Shown here one piece after another: positions 23,060 to 34,835 of a stretch of DNA of 64,000 nucleotides; the stretch's first letter is position 1; each line of letters starts with the position of its first letter. The translations under genes were made by a program, and so were the position numbers. The notes under the pieces are model-generated. The model searched no databases. It saw only the letters and a list, made by a program, of their open reading frames with translations, and had not been told where the DNA came from. The stretch spans positions 21,323,819-21,387,818 of the forward strand of contig NC_061868.1 of the NCBI RefSeq assembly GCF_907164915.1, read 5' to 3'. The DNA is from Impatiens glandulifera. Its lineage: Eukaryota > Streptophyta > Magnoliopsida > Ericales > Balsaminaceae.

Positions 23060-23330
23060 GCCAATTATCCATCGGCAAACCACATCTCAATCACACTTAG
23101 TTAAAGTGTTATACTTGTTTTTGTTATGTTGCAAGTTCGAAACATACATATATCATTTTTCATTTTATTTTTAACCGTTTTAAATTTATGGGTGGGTCAA
23201 CCCATAATTTGACCCAAGTATCAATTTACTCTCACATATATATTCAAATTAACTACAACACTCGACCCATCAATCTAGACTTTAAAATTAAGCATCAATA
23301 TATATATATATATTAATTAGATAAAAAAAT
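23060..23330 (+). repeat. SINE-like repeat, copy 1
   Basis: About 250 bases that align with 23370-23600: ACTTGTTTTTGTTA, then AAGTTCGAAACATAC, GGGTGGGTCAACCCA, CTCACATATATATTCAAATTAACTACA, here cited as separate short blocks, ending in a (TA)n tail. The TTCGAAAC word resembles a polymerase III B box; the A box is degraded. Confidence 0.4.
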
Positions 23331-23369
23331 TGAAATTATATCGTTAAGAATGTTCCGCGATCATCAAAT

Positions 23370-23600
23370 TTAGTTAGCCTAGTTGGTAAAGAGTTGTACT
23401 TGTTTTTGTTAGGTTTTAAGTTTGAAACATACCTATAGCATTTTTAATCATTTTAAGTTTATGGGCAGGTCTACCCACAATCCAACTCGAATATTTATTT
23501 CCTCTCACATATATATATATCTAAATTAACTACAGGTCTCAACCCGGTAATCCAGATATTTTAAAATTAAGCATCATTATGTATATATATATAGATGTGA
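23370..23600 (+). repeat. SINE-like repeat, copy 2
   Basis: Starts TTAGCCTAGTTGGTAAAG, fitting the tRNA A-box consensus TRGCNNAGTNGG, with a weak B box (GTTTGAAAC) about 50 bases later. It then shares the body of copy 1 and ends in a (TA)n tail. This arrangement suits a tRNA-derived SINE. No cloverleaf can be drawn, so it is not a tRNA gene. Confidence 0.45.
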
Positions 23601-24073
23601 AGTTGAGTATAAAGTCCTCTATCAATTAAACATTTTATTTTTTTTGAAGAAATAAGTAGTAATCTTCAACATAACATGATTATAGGTGACAATAATTAAA
23701 TTGTTCAATTAATATATTCAATTATTCAAATAAAAAAAATTGATAAAATGTTTCAAAGTTAAATTTAGTATTTTTAATATATATATTTTTAATCTTGAAA
23801 ACTAATTCAACTAAATATATTTTTATTAATAAAAATTGAACTCATAAACTTCATTATATTAAAAAAGATTCTTATCACTTGATCTATTAATTCAATTTTA
23901 CTATATATTAATTAAAAAACAACCAAAAATATTTATTTTGTTGGCTCTTAAAATAAATTCAAACTTTGATAAATTATGTACTCTTAATAAAATTCAATTT
24001 TTCTTATCAAAAATAGTGAAATATCTAATCTTAAATAAATTTAACTGAATATTTTTACTTAAAAATAAAATCA

Positions 24074-24157
24074 AAATGATTATTACTGGCGGCACATGCT
24101 AGCCATTCTACTTAAAAATGATTATTACTGACGGCACAAGTCAGTCCTTCTAAAACA
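24074..24157. repeat. Two-copy 42-bp tandem repeat
   Basis: ATGATTATTACTG(G/A)CGGCAC recurs with a 42-base period (24076 and 24118). The second halves are less similar. No function is suggested. Confidence 0.6.
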
Positions 24158-24902
24158 TAAATTCGAATAAAAAACTTTAAGTAGTTGATTTCAAAATAAT
24201 TTATAAAATAGTTTGTTTTAAGCAAAATCTTAATTAATTATTTATCATCTTCTCTTTCGCATTAAATTTGAACCCATCAAAAAATAAAGTGTTTTGAAGC
24301 AAAATATCAACTTGTTATCCTTCTTTTTCATGTTATTCTCTAACTCATGAGCTTGCCCTAAAAATATAGAAACGAATATATGTTTTAAGCATATGTAGAT
24401 CAGAGATAACGAAAGAGAAATATATTTGGTCTAATGGAGGATGGAATAGAGTCTTCAAACATGACAGTGGTATGCAATTATAAATATTTCACTTCTTTTT
24501 ATTTTATTATTTTATAAATACATTTACTTTTTTGGGACCGCTTCGGACATAACATGGAATTGGGTATCAACGAACTACATTTCCTGGAAAGGTTCGAAAT
24601 GCTCAAATGAACCCAAGAAAAGTATAAAACTACCAATTTCCCAATAATATTGCTAAAGATTGGCACTTGGGAAGTGAGGGTTTTTGTTGGATCACAAAAA
24701 CTTGTTTTCCATTGACTGACTATGTTGTTGTGTTTAGTTATATTTACTTTCTTCTAAACCATTTACAATTTTTTTTACAATTTGTTATAATAATTATTGG
24801 GTTAAAACTATTTTGACTCTCCTTAAGTGGTTGATCATATAATCCTTTTTTTAAATAATATTTGGAATTGCACTAATACTAATTAACTTAAATAAATAAT
24901 TA

Positions 24903-26326
24903 TGATAGGATCGACTTAATCAATAGAGATGGGGTCTGGCGATTGATGAAGGCTTATGAAAAATGGTTTGAAAGAAATCTTGTTAGGGATTTAATTCACG
25001 CAAACCCTTGTAAACACTTGAAACAGAATCAAGTGCAGAAAGTAACAACACATCAGTTTGTTTATGGATGTTCGGAGCAAACTCTCCTACGTCGCCCCTT
25101 CTTCCAACCACAGGAAAGATTCATTATAATATGCTTTGAATCAAATACAGTTTGCTTGAATAACTCACTGTTGAAAAGACCAGACTCTGTTCAAATTACA
25201 ATCTGATGAAGATTATCACTCAGCTAAAACGATGCTTTGATTCTAACTCCCTCTTGATAAACACACAGTAAAGCAAGAAAGTAGCGAACAGTTTGACAGA
25301 ATGAATAGATCGATTAATTTCACTCTCTGTAATTCCAGTAAGCAAGATAGTTCTTCCGTTGTCCTTGAGAATCTTTAAATATGAACAGGTACCAACGGTC
25401 AAATCTTCATAATGACACGTGGCGAGCTTCCATTAGAATGCCTCCATAGTACACAGCAGACTCTGAATACAAGAATCGTGGCCGTACAGAACAGGTAGTG
25501 CGCCGAATATTCTTCAGAAATGTACCTGCAAAATAAATACCGTACACAACCTCGTCTAATGAAATCAAACGTCCCCGTCTAATAGTTTGATCTATTAGAC
25601 CACCTGGTCTAATGAAATTAGACTTCACGTATAATTACAATCACTTTAGACTAATCTGAAGGAGATAGACAACACGTCTAACTTTCACTAGTTAGACTGC
25701 ATGTCTAACTATCACATTCCATTAGACTGCACGTCTAACTCCACGAGTTAGACTACACGTATAATTACGGATCCACTTCAGACTAATCTGAAGAAGTTAG
25801 ACTACACGTCTAACTTTCACATTCCATTAGACTACACGTCTAACTCTACGAGTTAGACTGCACGTCTAATTATGGTTCCACTTCATACTAGTCTAAAGGA
25901 GTTAGACTACACGTCTAACTTTCACCAGTTCGACTACACATCTAACTTTCTCTTTCCATTTAGACTGCACCTCTAACTCCACGAGTTAGACTGCACGTCT
26001 AATTACGAGTTCATTAGACTGCACGTCTAACTCCATGAGTTAGACTGCACGTCTAATTACGAGTTCATTAGACTGTACGTCTAACTCCACGAGTTAGACT
26101 GCTCGTGCACGTCTAACTCTCTTCAGTTAGACTGCACGTCTAACTCCGTGCATCTAAAGCCAAATCGGTTTAATGAACCTCATTAGAACCAAGTCTAATG
26201 TAATCTATTTTCGATACATCTGCATCAAAAACAATTAGACGCATATATAATCCATTCATCATTTTATCATCAAAATTCCGATAGTCAAACTATTTCAACA
26301 CTCAGTCAAAATAATTTGACCCAACA
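24903..26326 (-). repeat. 3' LTR of Sire-2
   Basis: 1424 bp, TGATAGG to CCCAACA. The palindromic U3 array is at about 25551-26160, with a unit of about 54 bp in its last part. The core promoter pair TATTTAAA (25374-25381, minus) and CACGTG (25416-25421) is intact. Its closest relative in the window is the LTR at 60810-62117. Confidence 0.85.
25551..26160. repeat. Palindromic U3 array, Sire-2 3' LTR
   Basis: Copies of TTAGAC-n5-GTCTAA alternate with CTCCACGAG and ATTACGAGTTC linkers. The linkers differ from those in Sire-1 although the dyad is the same. Confidence 0.95.
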
Positions 26327-26340
26327 ATTTCCCCCTTTTT
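26327..26340 (-). promoter_or_regulatory. Polypurine tract of Sire-2
   Basis: Minus strand AAAAAGGGGGAAAT, directly before the 3' LTR and identical to the Sire-1 tract. Confidence 0.85.
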
Positions 26341-26506
26341 GATGATGAGATTGAAACTTTGCATAATTAACAAATTAAGCATTCATCATATAAATGCAGG
26401 GTAAAACTTGTTCATCCATCACACATAACCATTTTTCAAAAACCAATATTCAGAAACATAGTTAAAGAAACATAGTTTAAAAGTTAACAAAGTATGAGAA
26501 AGGAGA

Positions 26507-29500
26507 TTATTGTTCTCCACTTTTCACTCGAGGATCGATAGGGAAACAAGTTCGTTCATAGCTCATCCCTTAACCTGTCATCTCTTGACCGGTTAGAAAA
26601 TTGCGAAAAGGAGGAAGAGCACGTCCACCACGATCACCGCCACTGGTACGACCTCCGCGATCACTACTAGATTTCCCACCACGACCACCACCACTGCTTC
26701 GGCCTCCGCGATCACCACCGCTTCGACCTCCACCTCTTTTAGTTGGCCTTGGATTTTCATCATTGGTTGGCGCTCGCTTAGATCTGGTGTCGGTTGATAC
26801 ACCGTCATCTCTTCTACTAGGCTCACCTTGAGTGATACGAGTTTGTTCTTTCTCAGCATCAGCTTTAGCATTCATTTTAACTTGAAATTTCCTTGCAATG
26901 GAGTCGGCATACTCCAACGTTTCATCATCAGATCTTCTCAGGCTACCTTGAATTTCAATCATCCGACTCTTAAATAATTCCATTGATTCCATGATCTCAC
27001 GATGATTATGAGGATTTATTTGTCTTTCAAGACTCATCATTTCCGATTGACGACTGAAGAGCTGCTTTTCAAATTTGGAGAAATTTGAATTTGACACATG
27101 AGTCTCATACGTATTCTTCTTCAGTGTATTATCCAACTCTTTAAGGATTTTGACATATTCAGCGAATTCTTTTCTGTCCTCTTTCTGGGTTTTCAAAACC
27201 TTTACCATATTTGATCCCATAGTTACCACATTCTTTTGAAGAGGGGTAAGAAGAGATGTCATCGACTTTAGAAGCTTGGTACCATCAGTAGAGGATCCTT
27301 AATTAGATGAATTATCTTGTGAGTCTGCTGCCATGCTATAAATAAGATTAAATTTGGTGTGAATCTGCAGGGATTGCTCGGGTTCATCCTTCTCAGACTC
27401 ATTTCCAGTTTTATTCTGCTCTTCTTCTTCTTACTCCTCCTCTGCTCTCTGAAATATTTCATACAGATTACCCTTGTTGTGAAGTGGATTGAGAATATTT
27501 TCATAGAGGTTACCAACATTAATATCAGGAAATGGTAGAGGCTTGACAATTATAGCATTTTGATCATGTTTCCCATAAGATGAGGATCTTTCTTCGCCAT
27601 CTTTGTCTTTTGAGGGCTCCCCATCAGATCTGATAATCTCAGGCTGACTAACTTTAGCCCCCTTTTCTTGAGATCCCTCTGTTCTGACATCAGGGGATTT
27701 CACTACCTCTTTTTCATTGGGAGTTTGAACAATCTCCTCAACAATTTCTTCCTCATGAGTTACAAGATCTTAGACCGGCTCTTGAATAATCTCTTCTTCT
27801 TCTAAGGAAGGATTCTCTTGAATGGGTTTTTTATCTTGCTCGACAACGGGTTGAGCCAGTAAACATCTTTCTTCTATAGAGAGATTTCCAAGCTCTATCA
27901 GAAGATCAACAACTTGCTCATCTGTATTAGCATGATCAGCAGAGATATTCATTGGTTCATCTTCATCGGAGAATTTACCAAAATAGCTAACTCCTGAACA
28001 ATTAGCTCCATTAATATATCGAGTGACTACAGAAAGATAGTCATCCATGATCTTATCTAATCTCTTTAAAACTTTCGCTTCTACTTCAGTACCTTTCTCA
28101 ATATGATTGAAATTTGCTTTTTTGGCTTCGAGGATGGAAAATAGTGCTTTTCCTCTTAGAAATGCTTTGATAAGGTCCTTTCTCTTTAGAGATTCAGACA
28201 CCTTCGGAGTTTTATCCCATTTGAGAACCTTCTTTTCATTTGCTACAATCTTACGCCATTGACTACTTATTCCTGAACCCGTGATGATCTCATCATACTG
28301 GATTGACAATCTGTTCTGGATCCAAGAGTCAAAGATTTCCATCTTTTCAGCAGATATGGCTTTAACCTGATTCATCATGAGGTCAACAATGCATGTTGCC
28401 TCAGAAACATCTTCACTTTCTTCAGTTACAATATCTTTCCCTTTTCCAACAGCCTCAACAGATTTTGGAGAGGGTCTTGGTTCACCAAATACAATTCCAC
28501 ACGACTGTCTTGTGGAACGCATCAATTTATAAGTTGGTTGTGGTTTCTTGAAAAGTCCAGGAGGAAGCTCGCCTCGAGTGAGCTTCCCGGTTACTATGGA
28601 ATCTTTTAAAATGAGATTTGAGGAAGAAGGGTCTCTAATAGAAACAGAGGAAGCCTTTATGGCAGTATCACCAGCAAAAAGGGTAAGGATTGCACCTTGT
28701 TCTGGTTGAAAAAACTATGTAACACCAGCGGCTACTGGATCAGGTTGGCGAACAGGAGATTCAGTCCTGTCAATATTCACAATATTTAGACCAGCTTATT
28801 CAACAGCAGGCCGTGCAACAGATTCTTTTTCAGGAATAAAAACAGATTTATCGTGTTCCATCACAAGAACATCAAATTTGGGCACACCGACTAGAGGTTG
28901 AGAAGAAGTTACCTTTGATGACACCTTCATCGATTTAGACGCACGGGGCGTCTTAGACATGTCACCTTTTGAGACAGTTGACCTTGAGGATCTCCGCAAC
29001 TGACTAGCAGACGGAGACAAGGGAGACAATGGAATACTTGCAAGTTCAACTGGACCTTGCCTGACTCTATAGTCGACTGTTTCATAATCCTTCTTTGAAG
29101 AGCTTCTTAGGCTAGTAGAACTAGCCTCTAATTCGTTGACTTTTTTCGATCTCTTTGCTCCTGTCGACATGATGGAAGTGACTAGTTGTCTGGATTTAGT
29201 AACCGATTTTCCACTTGTCAGTTGGCTAGAAGTACCTGAAGGCGATTCCTTAAGGTTTTTCATTCTGACCAGGGTGTTGGCGACTGTGAAAACAGTATAC
29301 ACCCTGTTCGAGTTGATTTGTTCAGGTTCACCCATCGGAACCACCAAATGATCCAACAAACGGCTTAGTTGTGCAACGAAAGTTATACTTTTCTTGTTCT
29401 CCAGGTTGATGGAGAAGCAGAGATTCTGAAATAATGTTAAGGCCCAGTTGACCTGGATCCCCTTTGAAATGGCACACATATATTCAAATCTATCTTGACT

Positions 29501-29964
29501 ATAGAGATTGAATGATCCAGCCTTCCCTTGAAGCGCTTTTGCCACCACATTATTTAATAAAATAAACTGTGGTTTAAGGACTTTCTTACTTCCATTTAGT
29601 CGAATCGCCGAGCCATCGGCAAATAAAACCTTCTTCATTTCTGCCATTACTTCTGATGACAGATGCCTATTGAAAGTATGACCCTCCGACGAAAGTTCGA
29701 AGAACTCTGCGTAAGAGGCTTCGTCGAACGAGATCTCTGTAAAATTAATAGTTTCTACAATGGAATCGCCCACCATTGTTGCAGTTTGAAAGAACTCCCG
29801 AACTTCCTTCTCATGAAAGATGAATGGACCGCCAAGATATTTTCCGAGACCGGAATACTCGAGGGTTCTGAATATATCGACCACTTTCTGCTGATCGAAA
29901 GAATAGACTGATGGGAAATCAACCTGCAAAGTACATGACCCAACATGATTCTCTTGTTCACCAT
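26507..29964 (-). pseudogene. Sire-2 ORF3: about 1150-codon accessory protein with RGG tail
   Basis: A single frame from ATG at 29964 (MVNKR start, shared with Sire-3) to TAA at 26507-26509, broken by a one-base loss near 29945 and stops near 28793, 28715, 27770, 27430, 27300 and 26570. N-terminal ~220 residues: the plant 'transposon protein'-like domain (YSGLGKYLGGPF, EVREFF, EGHTFN, GIQVNWAL). Next come a Ser-rich linker, a second conserved helical block (CIVDLMMNQ, KKANFNH; also in Sire-3) and a long acidic stretch with PFPDIN. A charged, coiled-coil-like region follows (27262-26880). The C-terminus has repeated GGR/RGG groups (about 26770-26610), ending FPIDPRVK..EQ. RGG boxes bind RNA. 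No signal peptide or membrane helix is seen, so an envelope role is unlikely. Function unknown. Confidence 0.7.
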
Positions 29965-30086
29965 TTTCAGTGGAATATGAACAGACACAAGATTAGCACA
30001 AATTTTTGAGAGAGAAAGGCAAAGAAATCTAGGGTTCTTAGAAATCTTAAGTGAGAAAAAGCTTTCAATCTCATGTAAGAATTTCC

Positions 30087-30308
30087 TTATATAGACTATC
30101 AAGAGTCATATAGGATAACCGTCATTTTTCCTAGGGGTATGGCCCATCATTTAAAATTAGACGTCCTTTCCAAAGAGTCATCATTATAATGAGGGTATAT
30201 CAGTCATTCTCTTTTAACTTGAAAGACACGTGTCTTCATGTTATTATGAGATGACTCCTTTAATGTTTGAGCGGGAAAATCAGATATCTCCTCACGTGGA
30301 CAGCTGTC
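30087..30308 (-). promoter_or_regulatory. Internal promoter-like module upstream of ORF3 (Sire-2)
   Basis: On the minus strand: GACAGCTGTC (30308-30299), a nearby CACGTG (30293-30298), TTTCCCGC (30278-30271), AGACACGTGTCT (30235-30224), TATATAA (30093-30087), and the ORF3 ATG at 29964. The G-box to E2F-like spacing (47 bases) equals that in Sire-1 (47) and Sire-3 (46). The TATA box lies about 125 bases before the ATG. Confidence 0.65.
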
Positions 30309-30334
30309 ATTGAACAATCTAATGAGCACGTAGT

Positions 30335-30630
30335 TAGATGTTTTTCTTACTTCACATATCTATAAAACTAAACGTCTATTAGACGCATGGGCTTCATTAG
30401 ACGCATACGTCTAATTACGTGTCATAAAGTATACGTCTACATTAGACGTGTACGTCTAATTATGTATAAACACCACGTATTAGACGTGTATTTGGTTAGA
30501 CGTGAGCATCCTCTTGCTCATGACGTAAAACGTCTAACGTCTATTAGACGTGTAAGTCGAACCGCGCAAGTTATAATCCACATCATATAAACTTAGATGT
30601 ATAGATTGTGAGAAAAAAATACGTCTAATT
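30335..30630. repeat. Internal palindromic block (Sire-2)
   Basis: Multiple TTAGACG...CGTCTAA dyads. Bases 30493-30551 match Sire-1 7203-7261 with no mismatch. Confidence 0.85.
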
Positions 30631-30945
30631 ACAAACTTCTTCCTTTAGACACCCTTTCCTAATAAACCGATTAAGGTCATTCGTCTTGAGAGTATCTTTA
30701 CTTTCAAAGTAATTTTTCCCTTCATTTTGTGCATGTACAAAAATGAATAACCAAATGTCTTGAGATCATTCGGACCAAAAATATTTTAATATAACAACAT
30801 AGAAAAACATTTATTCTTCTGGAATGGCAACAACCATTGTTGATCCTCTGAAATGCATACTCAAAAGAGTATTCTCCATGCTTCCTTCCTGCAGTCCTCC
30901 TGCATCACCTACATAAGAAACTATTTACAAACTTGGTACCCATAT

Positions 30946-32744
30946 TCAATTGGGTCCTCGATTAATTAGTCCCTTAAGAATCCATATTTGACATATTCTA
31001 ATGGATTTCTCATGTTGCGTTGTAATTAATGCGTATGATTTTGACTTAGCAGACGACTTTCTTCTAGCCACTGATCCCTTAGATTTTGAAGAAGACTTTC
31101 TTTTAAAACTCCTTGACTTTGAGTCAGGTTTTAGATTTCCAGACTTGGTAGCTGCTTCTAACTTATTCTTCAGTCAACTAATAGTCGACGAAACATAAAT
31201 AATTTCATTCTTAAAACTATTTCTTCACGAATGGGATCAGATTCACGGTCAGTCAGACCTTCTTTAACAAAACTTATTGTCTTAAGTTTGTCATGTGCTG
31301 AGTTTGACTTTTTGCAAGACAAGTTAGGGTCAATGCCATCAAATCCTAGACCGGATCTAGATCCAGCAGGTCTTAACATGCTGATCTGATATTTGACAGC
31401 TTCTCCAGACCTTGTCCATGCATTGACTACATAGTTTAACCTCTTGTTTTCAACTGAAATAGTTTGAATCTATTATTTGAGCATCTCATTCTCTGATGAG
31501 ATCTCTGTAACTTTCTTTTCAAAATCATTTGATTCAAGAGTTTGAGGTAAAATTGGTTGAGATACTTCAGGTGAAGATTTAGTTTCATTTAGGGATTCTG
31601 CTAGATTTCTGTACTCAATGACCATGTCATTTAGTACAGCTACTAGTTGTTCCCTTGAAAATCTTTCAGAAGAGAAGTCAAATACCTCAGTTTTCTAAGT
31701 CTGTTCTTCATCTTCTCTTGCCATGAAGCAAGCCACTTCTTCGTCATCACTATCACTGGATGAGAAGTAAGAGTCACAGATACTTCGTTTGTTCTTTCCA
31801 TCTCATGCCATAAGAGCCTTAAGCTCCTTTTTATCATCCTTCTTATCTTCACGCTAAGGTTTCATGCACTCCGATTGGTAATGACCGGCAATACCACAGT
31901 TATAAAACTTAACATTAGCCTTTGATTTCTTATTATCATTAGAATTTGAAGAGCTTGAGTTAGTGATGCTCTTCTTCATGAAGTCGCTAAACTTCTTCAC
32001 GAAGAGAGATATGGCATCGCTGCTTAGTTGATGTGCCGCCATCTTCACATTTGTAGCTATAGGTGGCTCTTCAGCAGTCACTAGAGCTTTGGCAATGATA
32101 ATGGATGTGGATTGATCTTCTTCCATTCTACAGTTCAACTCGAACTCATAGGCCTTGAGATCAGCAAACATGTCGAAGAGAGAGATCTTGTTAAGATCTT
32201 TGGATTCCCTCATAGCCATTGTCTTTATGTCCCATTCCCTTGGAAGAGCACGCATGACCTTAATAGAAATATCTCTTTTGCTATAAGTCTTGCCTAGGAT
32301 GGATAAGGAGGAGACAATCTTGCTGAATCTGGTGTCGAACTCGTTCATTGTTTCACCAGGATGCATCTTGAAACTGTCAAACTATTGAGTGGAAACCATG
32401 ATCTTATTTTCCTTGGTTTGATCGTTGCCCACACACAATTGGATGAGTCTGTCCCAGATCTCTTTAGTGATAACGCACTTGATAATGTAGTTGAATATGT
32501 TGTCATCGAGAGATCTGTACAGAACATCAAGAGCCATGTTGTTGAGGTTGTTCTGCCTCTTATCTTCACTGGTTCAGTCGACTTTCTCCTTATTGATCTT
32601 GATAGGACCCTCTGTGATGACACTCCATATATCATCATGAAGAGAGGAAAGATGGGCACGAACTCTCTTCTTCCATACAATATAGTTTTCTCGAGAGAAA
32701 GTTGGAATGGCGGTTGCACTAGCATCTTTGGTTATAGTTGTCAT
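30946..32744 (-). pseudogene. Sire-2 gag
   Basis: ATG at 32744, about 30 nt after the PBS. About 600 codons with several stops and frameshifts. N-terminus YIVWKKRVRAHL and WSVITEGPIKI; capsid-like core (MHPGETMNEFDTRFSKI, ALPREWDIKTMAMRES, 31854-32366); zinc knuckle at about 31867-31911. The knuckle's first cysteine is Phe (FYNCGIAGHYQSEC), whereas Sire-3 keeps Cys. After the knuckle: an acidic SSDSDDEE stretch, a coiled-coil-like EISSENEML region, GLGFDGIDPN, a Lys/Ser-rich tail and IWILKGLINRGPN, then TGA at 30946-30948. No pol follows. Gag would package the element's RNA. Confidence 0.8.
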
Positions 32745-32772
32745 TCTTCAGGAAAAGCTTAAGAATAGAAAC

Positions 32773-32787
32773 AGAGCTCTGATACCA
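32773..32787 (-). promoter_or_regulatory. Primer binding site of Sire-2
   Basis: Minus strand TGGTATCAGAGCTCT two bases inside the 5' LTR; the first 12 bases match the standard initiator-Met tRNA site exactly. It is the best-preserved PBS in the window. Confidence 0.9.
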
Positions 32788-32905
32788 ATTGATAGGATCG
32801 GCTTAATCAATAGAGACGGGGGTCTGGCGATTGATGAAGACTTATGAAAAACGGTTTGAAAGAAATCTTGTTAGGGATTTAATTCACTTTCTATTCTACG
32901 TAAAC

Positions 32906-34099
32906 TATTAGGATCGGGGACGCCCTTGGAGGACCGGGGTGTTTCCGGTTTAGAAAGGGTATCCGCTTACAACACGCAACACAATTTGGTGATAGTCCGG
33001 TTAAAGACTACAACCGTTCTCAGTACTACGTAAACTGTCACAGACACTTGAACCGGGTTCAAGGGCGGAAATGTCTGTTTCAGTCTGAAGCAACGCACGC
33101 GACTTGGATGAGGTTTATGAAGGGTTGGTTTAAGGAGTATGAATAGACCGGTTTTGATTAAGAAGTAAGATTATGTTTTGGTTAGTATTTGTTCGGTTTT
33201 TAGGTGGATAAGCAGGAAATAAGTAAAAAGACTGGAGACAGGATTTTTTATGGATGTTCGGAGCAAACCCTCCTACGTCACCCCTTCTTCTCAGGTTATG
33301 AGAAGGATCTCCACTAACTTTCAAAGTTACAACAATTACACTGTCGGTCGAGCCTAACTCGCTACTCGCCGGTTACACCAACTCACTCTTGATGTAATAC
33401 AACACAATAGATCTTTTGGTAAATGAAACAACAATTTTGAATCGCGCGTGAGATCTTTCTCTCTCATAAGTATTTCCGAACCGTAATAAATGATGTCGCT
33501 TCGTCTTCCTTTTATAGTGAAGAGGATCCTAACGGTCACTTTCTTCTCTCACCGTAATAAATGATGTCGCTTCGTCTTCCTTTTATAGTGAGGTTACTTG
33601 CACGTTTCAACTTCCTGACACTTGGAAAACATGCATATACCTCTCAGGTATGGATGACGTAACCGACTTGCAGTTTTGGGCAGTGTCAGACATGCACCTT
33701 CCGGCTGTCTGAGTCGGATCGTCGGATTAGCAATTCATCATTGTCTTTATCGCATGCTTTTGATCCGGATCTTATCTTCTTATATTTTCCCAAGACACGT
33801 CTATTTCATCATATTGCGTCATCTTTGTAACTCTTATGTTTCCGGTTGACTCTTTCATAGTATAATCCGACTGGGATGTAAACTTTCCGTTGCTAGCCGG
33901 TCTGTTGGGAATGTTGAGGCCGGTTCCTCTTGATCATGACTTGATCATCTGGAGCCAGATTACTTTGATATATTCTTCATCCGGTTTATGTAGTCTTCAG
34001 TCGGTTTATACGACTCGGTCTGTTCCTGCATATGAAAGTTAATCATAGTTTAGTTTTCTGACCAGTTTCAAAAATTAACTTACTTAAATTTTCTTATCA
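32906..34099 (-). mobile_element. Solo LTR of a third Sirevirus family
   Basis: 1194 bp with a different, GC-richer sequence interrupting the Sire-2 LTR. It begins TATTAGG (expected TG, one change) and ends CTTATCA. The flanks TAAAC (32901-32905) and CAAAC (34100-34104) are the likely 5-bp duplication with one mismatch. It shares the framework of the Sire LTRs (CACTTGAA.C.G.TTCAAG, ATGGATGTTCGGAGCAAAC, CTACGTCACCCCTTCTT) but has no palindromic array. No internal region remains, so it is a product of LTR-LTR recombination. Confidence 0.75.
33480..33591 (-). promoter_or_regulatory. Tandem duplicated TATA segment in the solo LTR
   Basis: A ~41-base segment is repeated with a 71-base period. Each copy holds CTATAAAAGG on the minus strand (33508-33517 and 33579-33588), a strong TATA box. 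Confidence 0.75.
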
Positions 34100-34835
34100 C
34101 AAACCCTTGTAAACACTTGAAACAGAATCAAGTGCGGAATTGTTTACTTAGGTTTGAAGCTTAGAAACAAGAATGAGAAGATGACAGAAAGTAACAACAC
34201 AGCAGTTTGTTTATGGTTGTTCGTAGAAAATTCTCCTAAGTCATCCCTTCTTTCAACCACCAGAAGGATTCACTATAATTTGCTTTGAATCAAATACAGT
34301 TTACACCAATAGCTCACTGTTGAACAGAAAAGACTCTGTTCAATTTACAATCTGATGAAAAATATCACTCATCTAAAATGATGCTTTGATTTTAACTCCC
34401 TCTTGGTAAACACACAGTAAAGTAAGAAAGCAGTTAACAGTTTGACAGAATGAATAGATCGATTAATTTCACTCTCTGTAATTCCAGTAAGCAAGATAGT
34501 TCTTCCGTTTTCCTTGAGAATCTTTAAATATGAACAAGTATCAACGTTCGAATCTTCATAATGACACGTGGTGAGCTTCCATTGGAACGCGTCTATAGTA
34601 CACAGCAGACTCTAAATACAAGGATCGTGGTCGTACACAACAGGTAGTGCGCCGAATATTCTTCAGAAATGTACCTGCAAAATAAATATTGTGAAGGATA
34701 TTCGCTCACGTGGCATTGGTTGATTAGTTGCAGCTGATTGTCGTACTAATCTTCACTAGAAAGTAGAGCAGGAGTAGCGTACAGCTAGAGCACGTGGGTA
34801 GGCGGGTGATAGCTTCAAACAACTACTTAAGCAAT

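Larger units (their letters stand above)
20547..24902. other. AT-rich spacer without recognisable genes
   Basis: No ORF beyond chance length and no domain seen. It contains (TA)n runs near 21693-21715, 23300-23315 and 23505-23520, many homopolymer T and A tracts, the SINE-like pair described separately and a short tandem duplication at 24074-24157. Bases 24420-24720 are slightly more complex (a GT/AG pair could mark a vanished exon), but I recognise nothing. Confidence 0.6.

Noticed and set aside
23383..23460. Possible tRNA gene because of an A-box match
   Set aside because: No cloverleaf stems or anticodon arm can be formed. It fits a SINE head better.
26601..26831. Plus-strand Arg/Pro-rich ORF, and a similar Thr/Ser-rich one at 62301-62600
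   Set aside because: They are antisense shadows of the RGG-coding tail of ORF3.
26507..29964. ORF3 as a retroviral envelope protein
   Set aside because: No signal peptide, hydrophobic anchor or cysteine pattern is visible, and the tail is RGG-rich.
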